A stretch of DNA of 64,000 bases from Trichopria drosophilae. Lineage: Eukaryota > Arthropoda > Insecta > Hymenoptera > Diapriidae. The notes below the pieces were generated by a model. That model saw only the letters and a list, made by a program, of their open reading frames with translations. It was not told where the DNA came from and did not search any database. The translations under genes and the position numbers were made by a program. Positions 44,284 to 55,485 of the stretch are shown here, piece by piece. Location: positions 74,962,001 to 75,026,000 of the forward strand of contig CM059582.1 in NCBI GenBank assembly GCA_030407085.1. The letters are read 5' to 3'. Position 1 is the stretch's first letter, and every line of letters begins with the position of its first letter.

Positions 44284-45004
44284 GGGGTTCCAATTAAAAA
44301 AAAAAAATTATCTTGACCTGAGAATAATCTTCAAGGTAATTTTCAAGGTCAAATTTTATGCTAGCATTAAATATCCCGGAAAAAATCCTGAAACTTTTGT
44401 CTGAAACATTTTACCCGAAAATGACCTCTTGCTGAGTTAATTCGCTGTTCCGGGAGTTTTAAGTTTGGTCTTGAAATGACATTGCCGAAAAAAACGGCCA
44501 TAGCATATTTGGACGTAAAATTTTGTGCTCTCTCCGAATCCGTGAAAAAAATAGCAGTTTCCATTAAAAAAAAACAAACTTGACCTTGAAATAACCTTGA
44601 AGGTTATGTTCAAGGTCAAATTCTGTGCTACCATTAAATAGCCGGGAAAAATCCTTAAACTTTTGTCTGAAACAATTTCCAAAGAAATGCACACCCTCTG
44701 AGATATTTCGCCGTCACGGGAGTTTTAAGTTTCACCTTGAAATGACCTTGCCGAAAAAAACGGCCATAGCATATTCGGACGTAAAATTTTGTGCTCTTTC
44801 CGAATCCGTGAAAAAAAATAGGGGTTCCTATTTAAAAAAATTAACTTGACCTTGAAATAACCTTCAAGGTCATGTTCAAGGTCAAATTCAATATCGCCAT
44901 TAAATAGCCAGGGAAAAATCCTTAAACTTTTGTCTAAAACATTTTCCCCGAAAATGCACTCCCGCTGAGATATTTTGCTGTTACGGGACTTTTGGATCAC
45001 CCTG
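44284..45004. repeat. Right terminal inverted repeat, tandem-unit type
   Basis: Mirror of 41662-42310, with a slightly different unit arrangement. Ends GGATCACCCTG plus TA. Confidence 0.85.
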
Positions 45005-45484
45005 TATATTTATATATATAAGTGAAACTTAAAACTCCCGTAACGGCGAAATATCTCAGAGGGTGTGCATTTCTTTGGAAATTGTTTCAGACAAAAGTTT
45101 AAGGATTTTTCCTGGGATATTTAATGGTAGCACAGAATTTGACCTTGAACATAACCTTCAAGGTTATTTCAAGGTCAAGTTTGTTTTTTTTAATGGAAAC
45201 TGCTATTTTTTTTCACGGATTCGGAGAGAGCACAAAATTTTACGTCCAAATATGCTATGGCCGTTTTTTTCGGCAATGTCATTTCAAGGCCAAACTTAAA
45301 ACTCCCGGAACAGCGAATTAACTCAGCAAGAGGTCATTTTCGGGTAAAATGTTTCAGACAAAAGTTTCAGGATTTTTTCCGGGATATTTAATGCTAGCAT
45401 AAAATTTGACCTTGAAAATTACCTTGAAGATTATTCTCAGGTCAAGATAATTTTTTTTTTTAATTGGAACCCCGTTTCATTTTC

Positions 45485-45655
45485 TTAACGAAGTTATTGA
45501 GAGGGGTTAAATTCATTTTGTTCAGTCGATGCTATTACTGGACGATCTGCTCTAGGGAGATCCTTTACAGTGCCGTAAACTTCGAAACAATTTATTGTTC
45601 TGCCAAAAGTCGATTTAGGAATCAGTTCCTGTCCCTCGCTTGTCCTCTAATTTTG
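45485..45655 (-). pseudogene. Inverted transposase fragment in copy 2
   Basis: Same as 44096-44280 but on the minus strand, and lacking about 15 bp next to the TTGAGAGGGGTTAAATTC stretch. Confidence 0.8.
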
Positions 45656-45955
45656 TAAATAGAATAATAAACTGTTTAAAAAAAGTGTATACATACATCT
45701 TACGCAAAACTTGTGCAAAGTGAACTTGGGCGCGCGAACAGCGACAGAGAGCACGAGTCACCAGCGAAGTAAATAAACAACATACATTCACATTGAATTT
45801 ATACATACGTGTACAGTCTTATAAGGTTACATTTTGGTCTTAACTTTATCGTTTTGTGAGATACATGGATTTCCTATCTAAACGCCTTTCCTATCTAAAC
45901 GTATTAAGCATCATTTCAGTAACAAAATACATACGTATATTTCGTACAAAGAGCA

Positions 45956-47038
45956 ATGGCTGCGCTAAGTGAACGAGAAAGAATAACCATTCTCATGATG
46001 AGAGGCTGGGGTGATAACCAGCGATCTTTAGAGAATGTGCGAACCTTATTTAACGCATCATTTAGAGAGGGACGAGAACCGATTTCTAAATCTACTGTTA
46101 GCAGAACAATAAATCGTTTTGAAGTTCACGGTACTGTGAAGGATCTCCCAAGAGCAGGTCGTCCAGTAACAGCATCAACTGAAGAAAATGAGTTGAATGT
46201 CGCGCTGTCAATAACGGAAGATCCTCATACTTCCATCAGGAAAGTTAAACAGCAGCACGACTTATGTTACGGTACAGTACAACGGATCTTAACTAAAAAC
46301 TTAAAATTTCACCCATACAAAGTTAGACTCGTACAACAATTGAATGAAGACGATCCTGATAGACGCCTACAGTTTGCGGAATTAATGATGAATCGAATAG
46401 ATGCTGATGCCGGTTTCTTGAATCGCATCGTATTTTCTGATGAAGCTACATTCTTCTTAAATGGGGCAATCAATAGACATAACATGTCTTATTGGAGTGA
46501 AACCAATCCTAATTGGATGATCGATAGTCGTTCTACTCAATATCCTGAAAAAGTAAACGTATGGGCAGGTATTATAAACAATGCGGTAGTTGGGCCCTTC
46601 TTCATCGAGGGTACCCTTACTGGTCAAAAATACCACGATATGTTGAGGGACGACATCATCCCTGCTATTCAGGTTATTGTAGGCGAGGATTTCGATCAGA
46701 CTTGGTTTCAGCAAGATGGTGCAGCACCCCATTATGCAACAGATGTTCGCAATTATTTGAGTGATGTATTCGCAGAACGGTGGATAGGTCGAAGGGGTGT
46801 AATAGAATGGCCACCAAGATCTCCGGATCTTACGCCCCTTGACTATTTTCTATGGGGTTATCTCAAAGATAGAGTGTATCGAACGAAACCGGTGAATATT
46901 GAGGAAGTAAAACAACGAATACGGGATGAGATCGCGGCTATAGAACCAGATATGATTAAAAAAGTCGTATCGACTTTTTATAATCGCTTGGGATATTGCC
47001 AAGAAGTTCATGGCAATCACTTTGAGCATAAGCTTTAG
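45956..47038 (+). CDS. DD41D transposase, complete, copy 2
   Basis: 360 codons with ATG at 45956, identical to copy 1 except Glu316. Two HTH domains, the GRP motif and the catalytic Asp162, Asp254 and Asp296 are all present. Spacing between the last two is 41 residues. Because its element is truncated at the left, this gene could act in trans on copy 1 and on related elements. The stop is followed by the same 3' region as copy 1, including the CA-rich microsatellite and the CTTCGGGGTGC motif in reverse. Near identity suggests a very recent burst or a duplication of the locus. Confidence 0.93.
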   Translation: MAALSERERITILMMRGWGDNQRSLENVRTLFNASFREGREPISKSTVSRTINRFEVHGTVKDLPRAGRPVTASTEENELNVALSITEDPHTSIRKVKQQHDLCYGTVQRILTKNLKFHPYKVRLVQQLNEDDPDRRLQFAELMMNRIDADAGFLNRIVFSDEATFFLNGAINRHNMSYWSETNPNWMIDSRSTQYPEKVNVWAGIINNAVVGPFFIEGTLTGQKYHDMLRDDIIPAIQVIVGEDFDQTWFQQDGAAPHYATDVRNYLSDVFAERWIGRRGVIEWPPRSPDLTPLDYFLWGYLKDRVYRTKPVNIEEVKQRIRDEIAAIEPDMIKKVVSTFYNRLGYCQEVHGNHFEHKL

Positions 47039-47099
47039 TAAGATACATAATTTCATCAAAATCTTAGTATACCCATCTTGCCTTAACTGTCTGGGGACA

Positions 47100-47300
47100 C
47101 CCACACACACACACACGCACACGCACACACACACGCACACGCACACGCACACGCACAGGTGACGGCGAGGGGAACCACCTGAACAAAGCACCCCGAAGAG
47201 GTGTAAACCCGACCGTGCTACCTCCATCTTGGGTAATGCTAAAGCCGGCGGTAGCATTGGAAACAATGTAAAAATGTTACCCATACATACGGTATTTATA
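47100..47300. repeat. CA-rich microsatellite plus GGGGTGCTTT motif, copy 2
   Basis: The CA run 47102-47155 is followed by CACCTGAACAAAGCACCCCG and GTGCTACCTCCATCTTGGG. The same block order is found at 50447-50740 outside any complete element. Confidence 0.85.
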
Positions 47301-48063
47301 AACGTATCGGATGTAAAAAAAAAATGTATATTTTTATCCGGGAACAATGATAATGCATTGCACTCTGGAAACTCTGGAAACATTACGAAAATAAAACGGG
47401 GTTCCAATTAAAAAAAAATAGTCTTGAGCTTAGAATAAGCCTCAAGGTAATTTTCAAGGTTAAATTCAATGGTGCCTCTTGCCGAGTTAAATCGCTGTTC
47501 CGGGAGTTTTAAGTTTGGCCTTGAAATGACATTGCCGAAAAAAACGGCCATAGCATATTTGGACGTAAAATTTTGTGTTCTCTCCGAATCCGTGAAAAAA
47601 ATAGCAGTTTCCATTAAAAAAAAACAAACTTGACCTTGAAATAACCTTGAAGGTTATGTTCAAGGTCAAATTCTGTGCTACCATTAAATAGCCGGGAAAA
47701 ATCCTTAAACTTTTGTCTGAAACAATTTCCAAAGAAATGCACACCCTCTGAGATATTTCGCCGTCACGGGAGTTTTAAGTTTCACCTTGAAATGACCTTG
47801 CCGAAAAAAACGGCCATAGCATATTCGGACGTAAAATTTTGTGCTCTTTCCGAATCCGTGAAAAAAATAGGGGTTCCTATTTAAAAAAATTAACTTGACC
47901 TTGAAATAACCTTCAAGGTCATGTTCAAGGTCAAATTCAATATCGCCATTAAATAGCCAGGGAAAAATCCTGAAACTTTTGTCTGAAACATTTTCCTCGA
48001 AAATGCACTCCCGCTGAGATATTTTGCTGTTCCGGGACTTTTGGATCACCCTGTATATATGTT

Positions 48064-48466
48064 TTGTGGTAATTTTGCGGACTTTTTTTTTAACAGATCG
48101 GTCATTTTGCGGACTTTTTGTCATTTCGCGGACCGTCCGCGAAAAGAAAGTATTTTTCTGGTCATTTCGAGGATTTTTTTTTTATACATGATGGGCATTA
48201 TGCGCACCATATGTTTTTGCTATAGGGAACATAATTTCGCACCAAACTTTAGGCACAACTAGGTCTAGGCGAGGTTTGGTAGGGTTGGGTTAGGATAGTT
48301 TTTAGCGGGGGGTCTGGGGGGCAGAGCCCCCCAGCGCACGCAGCCTAGTTAAGCTTGATAAGATCCAAATAGACCAAATTTAATTTTTCCCGAAGTCCGC
48401 AAAATGACCGATACATAGACGAGTTATATATAAAAAAAATCGGGTCCGCGAAATGACCACATTACG
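48064..48466. mobile_element. 400-bp MITE with GCGGACC-type inverted ends
   Basis: The left end holds GTGGTAATTTTGCGGACTTT and CGGTCATTTTGCGGACTT. The right end on the minus strand holds TGTGGTCATTTCGCGGACC and CGGTCATTTTGCGGACTTC. The interior contains TTGGTAGGGTTGGGTTAGG and a strong hairpin GGGGGGCAGAGCCCCCC (48319-48335). No ORF. Confidence 0.7.
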
Positions 48467-48469
48467 TGT

Positions 48470-48497
48470 TTATATATATATATATATATATATATAT
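48470..48497. repeat. (TA)n microsatellite
   Basis: A TA run directly after the MITE, followed by a short (TCTA)n stretch. Confidence 0.9.
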
Positions 48498-48524
48498 GTT
48501 ATATTCCATATCTATCTATCTATC

Positions 48525-48955
48525 TATAAAGTAAAGGGTAAGTTTGAAAATGTCTTAAATTTAATAGTAAAGAAATATATGTAAATCTTAAAAATGACTT
48601 GTCGCTTAAAAATACTTATAATTAAATTCGGTTCGGGCTTGACGAATAATGTAATGGGTAAATTTTAAATTCTCTCAACTTTATTCTTATAGAAAGTTAT
48701 GTATATCTTAAAAATTTTTAGTTGCTAAACATTGTATATAATTTAATTCTTTTTGGGCTTATCAAATAAAGTAAAGTTTAAATTAAAAAATCTCTCAACT
48801 TTATACGTAGATAAAATTATGTACATCTTGGAAATTCTTAGTCGCTAAAAATTGTTTCTAATGAATTTCTGTTTGGGCTTGAAAAATAAAGTATAGGGTA
48901 AATTAAAAAATGCAGAAACTGTTATCGTAGAAGAAAAAATGTAAATCTTGAAAAC
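48525..48955. repeat. About 120-bp diverged tandem repeat, 3.6 copies
   Basis: Units marked by GGGCTTGACGAATAATG-type starts at 48637, 48757 and 48876 contain AAATTCTCTCAACTTTAT and TATGTATATCTTAAAAATT. Divergence between units is high, so the array is old. Confidence 0.8.
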
Positions 48956-49470
48956 CATCCAAACCGCTTCATCGGAACGCAATCATGTACCGTGCATGGT
49001 GAAGAATACACGTGTTTTGTTGTGCAGTAGATTTTGACAGTTCGATTACGCATTTTCATGGCATATTACGCATTGTGCCTGTACACTGCTAACTATTTCT
49101 TAAATTACATCCATGGAGATCCAACACGGCTCTTAGCGAGTCGGCTACATTTCCCCCTCCACCGCGTAGGAAATAAACTGCAGCGAGACGTCACTCGTTT
49201 CGTGGAGCGCCCGAATTGTCACGAATACTTGCGAAAATAGCCGAACATGCATTCCCTTATGCCTCTTTTCCCTACCCCTACATTCCCAACCTTCCCTACC
49301 ACGTGGACCTAGGCCCGGCACCGCGATGTACAAGTATATGTAATAATGTTATAAATAGTATGTAGTCAAAGGTTTACATCCATAGTTTCAGTATTTCTAT
49401 TTGGTGGAAATTTTTTTTTTGATTATGTGAAATATCAAAAGAGTATTTGATGAATGTAGCTTTTCAATCC
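48956..49470. other. Unassigned sequence
   Basis: No supported gene. Confidence 0.4.
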
Positions 49471-49478
49471 AATCGAGT

Positions 49479-49757
49479 ACAGTAGAACATACGATATCGC
49501 AAACGGTCCGTTCCAGCGTACCCACGATATCGCCAAAGGAAACACCCCATCTCCTTGTACCCCTTCTCAATATATCTCGCGCCCCTATTTCGGAGATGCG
49601 CATGCGCTTCTCTATGTGTATGTGTGTACGTATGTAATGTACAGACGAGGGTGGGGAAAGACACTTTCCCTCTTTTTGGCGAGATATAGGAGGTTCTTCA
49701 TTTGCGATATCATGGGTTTGGCGATATCCGAGTTTACGATATCGTAGGTTATACTGT
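49479..49757. mobile_element. 280-bp pogo/Tigger-like MITE
   Basis: Left TACAGTAGAACATACGATAT; right on the minus strand TACAGTATAACCTACGATAT. CAGTAGAAC-type ends at TA are known from pogo/Tigger elements. Several ACGATATCG words recur inside each end. A degraded Tigger transposase lies at 18043-20397, but I cannot link the two families. Confidence 0.65.
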
Positions 49758-49872
49758 ATAAATATAAAATTACCTAAACTGTCTTTATGTATAGACAAGT
49801 TTATTTAGATCTTAACCATCGATACATAAATTTGACTAATGCTTTAATCGGTTGTGGATTAGCTTTTAGAAT

Positions 49873-50150
49873 ACAGTATCCCCCCACTAGTAGCATGGTC
49901 GGGAAACTCCATTTCCGACTAGTAGCCGCTTGAGGGAAGGCAAGTGCCCCAGTACTGTAAGTATTTCGGAGTAAGACGGTGTAAGACTCGTGACGTCACA
50001 CCATACGAAACTCACATTTGGTCGATGTCGGGGGAAGACAGGAAAGGGCAAATGCTACAAGTTAGAAGACGAATATGCTACTAGCGGGACGAGGCTACTA
50101 GTTGGGCGGCTACTAGGGGGGGGGGGGGAGGAGAGGGAACTATTGTATAA
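49873..50150. mobile_element. Possible 280-bp MITE with CTAGTAGC ends
   Basis: Left ACAGTATCCCCCCACTAGTA; right on the minus strand ACAATAGTTCCCTCTCCTCC, then a C-run and CTAGTAGCC. The interior has GTAAGACGGTGTAAGACTCG. The ends are imperfect. Confidence 0.45.
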
Positions 50151-50446
50151 CTAAAAATATACAAGGTTCTTATCCGCATTTCGATTACTTGTAGTGATAG
50201 GCCTTCGGAAAGACTACGTCACTCGGGAAAAAATAAATTCATATGTTTTCCGACGTACTTTGGGGTACTGATCATGAATCTGAAATCAAAATTTGTAAAT
50301 AACGCCGTAAATTAAAGATGAACATGAGAACTAATGGCGTGTCATGCCCCGTTCAAATTTAGCGGATTTTCACCCCGCAAGGTGGTCGTCTCCCATGCGA
50401 TTCATCAACGCTCTCTCGACATTAATGAGTTTATTTTTGTTTGTTA

Positions 50447-50610
50447 GAACACACACACATACACGTACGCACGCACACTCGCAGACACGCGCACACGCGT
50501 ACACATACGCACACACACGCAGACGCACACACACACGCACACATACGCACACATACGCAGACGCGCGCACACACACACACACACACAAACACGCGCGCGC
50601 GCGCGCGATG
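50447..50610. repeat. Complex CA/CG-rich microsatellite
   Basis: An imperfect (CA)n with CG interruptions, ending in a (CG)n run. Translated Cys-Val or His-Thr repeats on several frames are artefacts. Confidence 0.9.
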
Positions 50611-50740
50611 GTAACGGGAACCACGTGAACAAAGCACCCCGAAGAGATGTCAACTCGACCGAGCAACCTCCACGTGGTACATCTTGGGTAATGCTAATGC
50701 TACGGTATTGTTAAAAAAGACTGATCGTACATATGATATT
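50611..50740. repeat. Relic related to the DD41D element 3' region
   Basis: GGGAACCACGTGAACAAAGC, then ACCCCGAAGAGATGTCAACT and CATCTTGGGTAATGCTAATG, match the order found at 47165-47270 in copy 2 with many changes. An older member or a shared module must have been here. Confidence 0.75.
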
Positions 50741-50840
50741 TTTTTCAGTGTAATCACAACATAATAATAAATGTAATTTGCTATAAGTGATAAACCCATG
50801 GCATAATAAACTCTAATCTAATCTAATCTAATCTAATAAT
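50741..50840 (+). repeat. LINE-type 3' end with (TCTAA)n tail
   Basis: AATAAACTCTAATCTAATCT with five CTAAT units, a simple-repeat tail as made by CR1/I-type LINEs. Upstream coding sequence is not recognisable. Confidence 0.55.
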
Positions 50841-51255
50841 AAATATCAACTTTATTGGTTAAAGTAAAAATGTAATGTGAAACTTTTACAAAATACATCA
50901 AAGGCTGAGTTACTATATTTCAACGATTAAAAGACATAAGAAACTCTTTTATAGTTGAGCTCAATTGAATTTTAACTTCTTGGTGGATTTAAATAACCGC
51001 CAAAAATTCTAAAAAAATTTAGATTGGTCCCCCCTATCTCACTATACGTCTTGGGATACCTATCTTATTATACCATGGTTTCAGTCAGTTTCAGTTGGCT
51101 TGACCATCCTGAAAGCACAGAGAAAGAAGAAGAATGAAATAAATGAGGAGAAAAATGCGTCTCAAAATGTTGCCTGGATTAGATAAGTATTAAGTTCGTA
51201 GTTTTTATATTCTAATAAAAAAACCTGATCCTTTGTGTCATTTTATTCTTTTCAG
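50841..51255. other. Unassigned, possible intron
   Basis: It holds a pyrimidine-rich stretch and TTTCAG near 51085, and a 66-bp stretch GTATTAAG...TTCTAAT...TTTTCAG (51188-51255) that looks like a short intron. No reading frame joins sensibly across it. Confidence 0.35.
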
Positions 51256-51381
51256 GATACAAGTATAGAGGATGAATCTCATTTGCATACGAGAGGAAGT
51301 GTAAAAGAATCAAGAGCTTCTAAATTTTTATCAAGAACTTTCAATTGTGCAGAAGTCGTGACAACTTCGTCCACATCCTAA
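51256..51381 (+). CDS. Candidate terminal exon of a host gene
   Basis: A strong acceptor (TTTTATTCTTTTCAG) is followed by 42 open codons, DTSIEDESHLHTRGSVKE, then SRASKFLSRTFNCAEVV and TTSSTS, ending in TAA at 51379. The composition is that of a hydrophilic cytoplasmic tail with many Ser/Thr. I do not recognise the protein. The preceding sequence does not give a matching donor and frame, so the upstream exon is missing or far away. Confidence 0.35.
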   Translation, partial: DTSIEDESHLHTRGSVKESRASKFLSRTFNCAEVVTTSSTS

Positions 51382-52613
51382 AGGGTTCCATTGAATACCT
51401 CAGAAGCACTATTTAGAGTCAGGTTAGTTTTCAAAATACCTACAAATATTTTTTTTTAATTTTGAAAATGTTGCTTTGTGATTATTTTCTGTCATCAAAA
51501 GGAAAAGCTACAAACGAGGATGAGATCCTGATTACGTCAGGAACTGGACAGCGCACCACTGCGATTCAAGGTCCTGCATATTGCGTCAGTAGACATCCGA
51601 ACATGGTGCATCACCCCCTTAGTTTTTTTCTGCAGACAAGGATGGGGGTCTCATCCTTATTTCGTGTGAATAGTGCAATAGTGCGGTTATAACGTGCGTG
51701 GCTCCTGTGTCTCGGATTCCCTCGGTAGACCAAATTTTACATTTTTAATGTCGCTCTGTTCTCCCCGTTAAATCGAAATGGAGAAATTAGTTTCATTTGC
51801 TATTTTCTAAAGCAAATATGACAGTGTTAATGATGCTCCCTTCACTCGGATATTTGAATTTTGATACGTTGCATTACGCTCGCTTCCCCTCGGTTAAACA
51901 AATTTGACAAATTTAATCTGACTCGCTTTCTCTCGGTAAAACGAAGTTGAAATTTCTAAACTGTCTCCGTTCTCCCGGTTACATTATATTTGACAAATTA
52001 GTCTCTAAGTATTCACTTAGAACTTACGAGAAAATTCTGAAAATGATGTATGAATACAATAACGTATTGTATACTTTATTGTGTAGTGGAATAAATAAAT
52101 GAAATGCATGAAATATATATATTAATAAAAAAGGAATAAAACAGAGTATGAACAATTTTATGACGTTTCACAAATGTGTAATTTCGTTAAAAGAATTACT
52201 TTATAAATAGTAAAAAATACATAAAACACATAATATTAGTACTTGTAATTATGCACTTCCGCTCAGATCTCGCAATCAATATAAGTGGACAGATTCCTTT
52301 AATCCATGTAAAAGTTCTTGGCAAAGACGTGCAAATTGGTAAATAATGCATTGAGACCAGGTAAATAACGTGTTTCAAATTATTTGTTACTTAGCAACTT
52401 CATCACTATCCTGAACGTGTATCTCTTTGATTCACTACTGTAGTTTGTTTAGTGATGTAATATTAAGCTTACATAGCAACAGAAAAAAATCACAGTTAAT
52501 TTGAATGCAAAAATAATTTCAGATAAACAGATTTGGAAGTTTACAGGGATTGAAGGAACCTGTCTATTTATATTTTGAAATCTGAGTGAAATTGCACAAT
52601 TGTAAGTACAAAT

Positions 52614-52616
<3 letters not shown>
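51382..52616. other. Unassigned AT-rich sequence
   Basis: No supported gene. If 51256-51381 is a last exon, part of this is its 3' UTR. Four degenerate CTCGCTT/CTCCCGGTTA-type phrases between 51720 and 51990 (TTCTCCCCGTTAAATCGAAA and relatives) hint at an old repeat of roughly 75 bp. Confidence 0.4.

Positions 52617-52710
<94 letters not shown>
52617..52710. repeat. (TA)n(TG)n compound microsatellite
   Basis: About 60 bp of TA followed by about 32 bp of TG. Confidence 0.95.
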
Positions 52711-52712
<2 letters not shown>

Positions 52713-52794
52713 CCCATGTACACGTATATTTAAATTTGTGTAATAAATGAAATATGTATGAGAATTGAGTGACTCATATAATAACACAATAATA

Positions 52795-53630
52795 ATTTTT
52801 ATTTATTTTTTATTTATTTACTATTAACGGCCAAATATGGCCTTTATAAAAGAAACAAAAATGGTAAATTGCGCTCGTTGAATTGAACAGCTTGGTATAA
52901 AATAAAATAGACAGGTAAATATAGTAAACGAGGTCTAAAGACTACATAACATTTGAAAAATAACAAAGATTAATATTTATAAACAAGGTTACGCAAGCTA
53001 ACTTTGAAAGCGCCTATTTGCACTTGACTATTGATAGCTATTGGTAAGTTATTCCATTCACGCCTTAATCTAGCTATACTAGCTTGAAAACCAAATCTAG
53101 ATTTACTATTATCTTCGCGAATTTCACTATAACATCTTAAATCGAAATCTTGAATTCTGGATATAAACAATTCAATTAATTGCTGACAGTCTATCGCTTT
53201 GGTAATAATCTTACGAACTGAAATCAAATCTCCTTTGTGGTGAATCAATGAGATTGTCGGAAATTTGAAAGTGGTAGCAACAGTGTAGTCGTGCAATAAA
53301 TAGCTCATCGGTGTTCCTGATTTTTGGGACAAATATCTCAACATTCGATGTTGAACCCTCTCGAGCTGTTCAATATATTAAGCATAGAATGGTCTCCATA
53401 TGACAGATCCATATGTTAAGATGGGTAAAATAATTATTTTATAAAGATTAATAATTACTGAACAATTTGTAAAGTCAAAAGTAGAACGTTTTACAAACCC
53501 TAAAATCAATAAGGATCTACTAGTGACCGTACGAATGTGTTCAGCAAATTTAAAAGTTTGGTCAAATATCACACCTAGATCTTTAACACTTAAAACTGTT
53601 TGAATAATAATGTTAGACTTATAATTTCTT
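52795..53630 (-). pseudogene. 5'-truncated LINE: RT C-terminal part and 3' end
   Basis: The minus strand reads SVKDLGVIFDQTFKFAEHI, SRSLLILGFVKRS, LPILTYGSVIWRPFYA, a TAA at 53378, then YIEQLERVQHRMLRYLS in the same frame, through FKVSLRNLVYKY to 52970. This is the thumb/C-terminal region of a Jockey-type RT. The 3' UTR ends with a small hairpin AAGGCCATATTTGGCCGTT and an (AAATAAAT)n tail at about 52795. Truncation at the 5' side is usual for LINE insertions. Confidence 0.8.
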
Positions 53631-54387
53631 TAAAGCCTGCAAAAGTTTTCTAAAGTAATTTGAAAATTAACAGCTCTGGAACTTTACTAGGTTATTTAAC
53701 TAGTTTCCGCTCTCATTATATATATATTTTTATGTTTGTAATAAGGTAAATTGGGGTAATGCGGGACAAAGCGTAAATGGACCGAAGTTGTGGTGAAAAA
53801 TATAGACAGTTAATCTACTTTTATAGAGTATATTCCATACCAAAAACAGTGCGATGTTATTTATTCTTTAAAATAACAAAAAAACGAAAATATTATCCAC
53901 AATTCACGAACAAATTAATAAAAGCGAAAAAGAACATATGCGGCTAATCTAGGATAATAAGAAAACGAAATGCGCGTAATTGGGGACAGGCGTGTAGGTA
54001 TTGCGGACAAACTAATTTGAAAAAAACTATATTATTATTACAAGAAAAGAAAATAACACTTTTATAATAATAATTAAAATAGTTGTGTTTACATGGTATA
54101 CGAAAATAACTGTGTAAAAATGTTTTTAAAATTGAGCATTAAATTCTTTACATTTAATTTTCAAAAGAAGGTCCTCCTTATCCAACGTTGTCTGGCTTTT
54201 TTGAAGATCTTGCAATGGACAATTTAAATTAATTTGCTCAGTTTCAAGCCCTGCTCTGTTTTCTTTCTCTACTGATGCTGTTATTATTTATTTCAAATCT
54301 ATTATCTGTAATAAAATTTTTTTTTCATTTATCCTAGTTCCTTCTTCCTTTTTTGAAATAATTTAATCCTTTCTCTTTCTTTGTCTT
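53631..54387. other. Unassigned AT-rich sequence
   Basis: No supported gene. GGTAAATTGGGGTAATGCGG near 53743 resembles the start of pogo-like or related DNA elements. Confidence 0.35.
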
Positions 54388-54660
54388 TTAATAGTTTCTT
54401 GTCTGTAATAGTCTTTGTCTTTCTTGTTCTCTCATCGATATTTCAAGTTCCTTTTGATCTTTTCGTTGCTGTTTACGAGAAAAATAATTAACCATCTCTC
54501 GTACTGTTGATACAGAAAAAATCTGTTCCGTTTGCTTTTTTTTTTGGCAAATCAGCAAGAGGATATACAAATGCATTTTCAAAGAGATATGAAACCCTTT
54601 TTTGAGATTGTTTTTGAATTTCTATAAAAATAAAAATATTTTTGAAATGTACTTTATTAT
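54388..54660 (-). pseudogene. Unrecognised ORF remnant, probably TE-derived
   Basis: Two minus-strand frames join near 54540 in an A-run: QKQSQKRVSYLFENAFVY, PLADLPKKK, then TEQIFSVSTVREMVNYF and a charged helix (KQQRKDQKELEISMREQER). The change of frame in the A-run points to decay. I cannot name the family. Confidence 0.35.
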
Positions 54661-55480
54661 TCTAATTATTATGAGATATACAAAATTAAGGAGGTTGGTA
54701 TTGTTCAGAATTAACTAACAGATTTCGATAAAAAAATTACTGAACATTAAGATATGTATAAAATTAATTCGATGAAAATTTATTACATTTAGTACCATTA
54801 TTTTGCATCTATCAACAATTCGATTAAAAGTTAGTTTATAAATGTTTATTCAAGTGTTGTAAAAATATATAAAAAGATAAGTAGAAGTATTTTGGAGATT
54901 AGGCGAATAACCATTATAACTTTCGCAATAACTGAATCACTGTATTTATATTGTATACACCTGACCGCAATCTTCTAATAAGGTATCGCAATAAACCATC
55001 TTAAATCCCAAAATATTAGGTATTCGTCGATGAGGTATTGGAGGGAACAATAAATAACTACTGTTGTACTTTTTTGTTAGTATTTGTTATATTTATGTCG
55101 TACAATCTCTGGATCCAAAGTTCGTTCAGCGTTCAAACCCGTGTTCGAAAGTGCGGTGATTTCCACGAAACGATGAAATAAAAAACTCCGGTTCCGAATA
55201 GAACCCGTCAAATACGATTCCGTCAGTGCTGACTTGCACGACTATCGTTCTTTTAAAAAATGCCCGACTTGGCAAAACAATAAATCCGGCTCGACTTACA
55301 AGGGGACGCTACGGAATGGTGCTCTCCGATTTTGTTAAAACTTAGCCTTAATGTAGTACTTGGTACCTCTTTACTTCTCATAAATCAACATGACCCCATA
55401 CGCAGTCGTGTTCGAGAAAAACACGTTTTAAGATTTTACGCTGACGTCTTACACAGTTTTATACGCACCGAACGTGAAGA
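54661..55480. other. Unassigned sequence
   Basis: No supported gene. Confidence 0.4.
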
Positions 55481-55485
55481 CAACA

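Larger units (their letters stand above)
41662..45004 (-). mobile_element. Complete DD41D Tc1/mariner element, copy 1
   Basis: It starts CAGGGTGATCCAAAAGTCCC and ends with the reverse complement at 45004, with TA on both sides. The inverted repeats are long (about 650-720 bp each) and each is built from about 2.5 tandem units of about 267 bp (units begin CCCGGAACAGC, CCCGTAACGGC and CCCGGAACAGC near 41679, 41946 and 42211). The inside holds the transposase (minus), a GT-rich microsatellite, a CTTCGGGGTGCTTT motif and an inverted transposase fragment. It looks intact and recent: its twin copy 2 is nearly identical. Confidence 0.9.
45021..48053 (+). mobile_element. DD41D element copy 2, head-to-head, end truncated
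   Basis: Begins at 45021 with AGTGAAACTTAAAACTCCCG, about 270 bp inside the terminal repeat of copy 1, and runs to the intact CAGGGTGATCC terminus (48053) and TA. Only about 14 bp (TTTATATATATA type) separate it from copy 1. Orientation is opposite. The missing outer part of one inverted repeat should block its own excision from that side. Confidence 0.88.

Noticed and set aside
41662..48053. Assembly artefact as sole explanation of the inverted pair
   Set aside because: Copy 2 has a different boundary, a small deletion in the inverted fragment, another microsatellite length and one amino-acid change, so the two are distinct sequences. Long reads would still be decisive.
50370..50666. Overlapping His/Thr- or Cys/Val-rich ORFs
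   Set aside because: They are frames through a CA microsatellite.
51085..51255. Exon 51095-51187 joined to 51256 through a 68-bp intron
   Set aside because: Intron signals look good, but each of the three frames meets a stop at or just after the junction.
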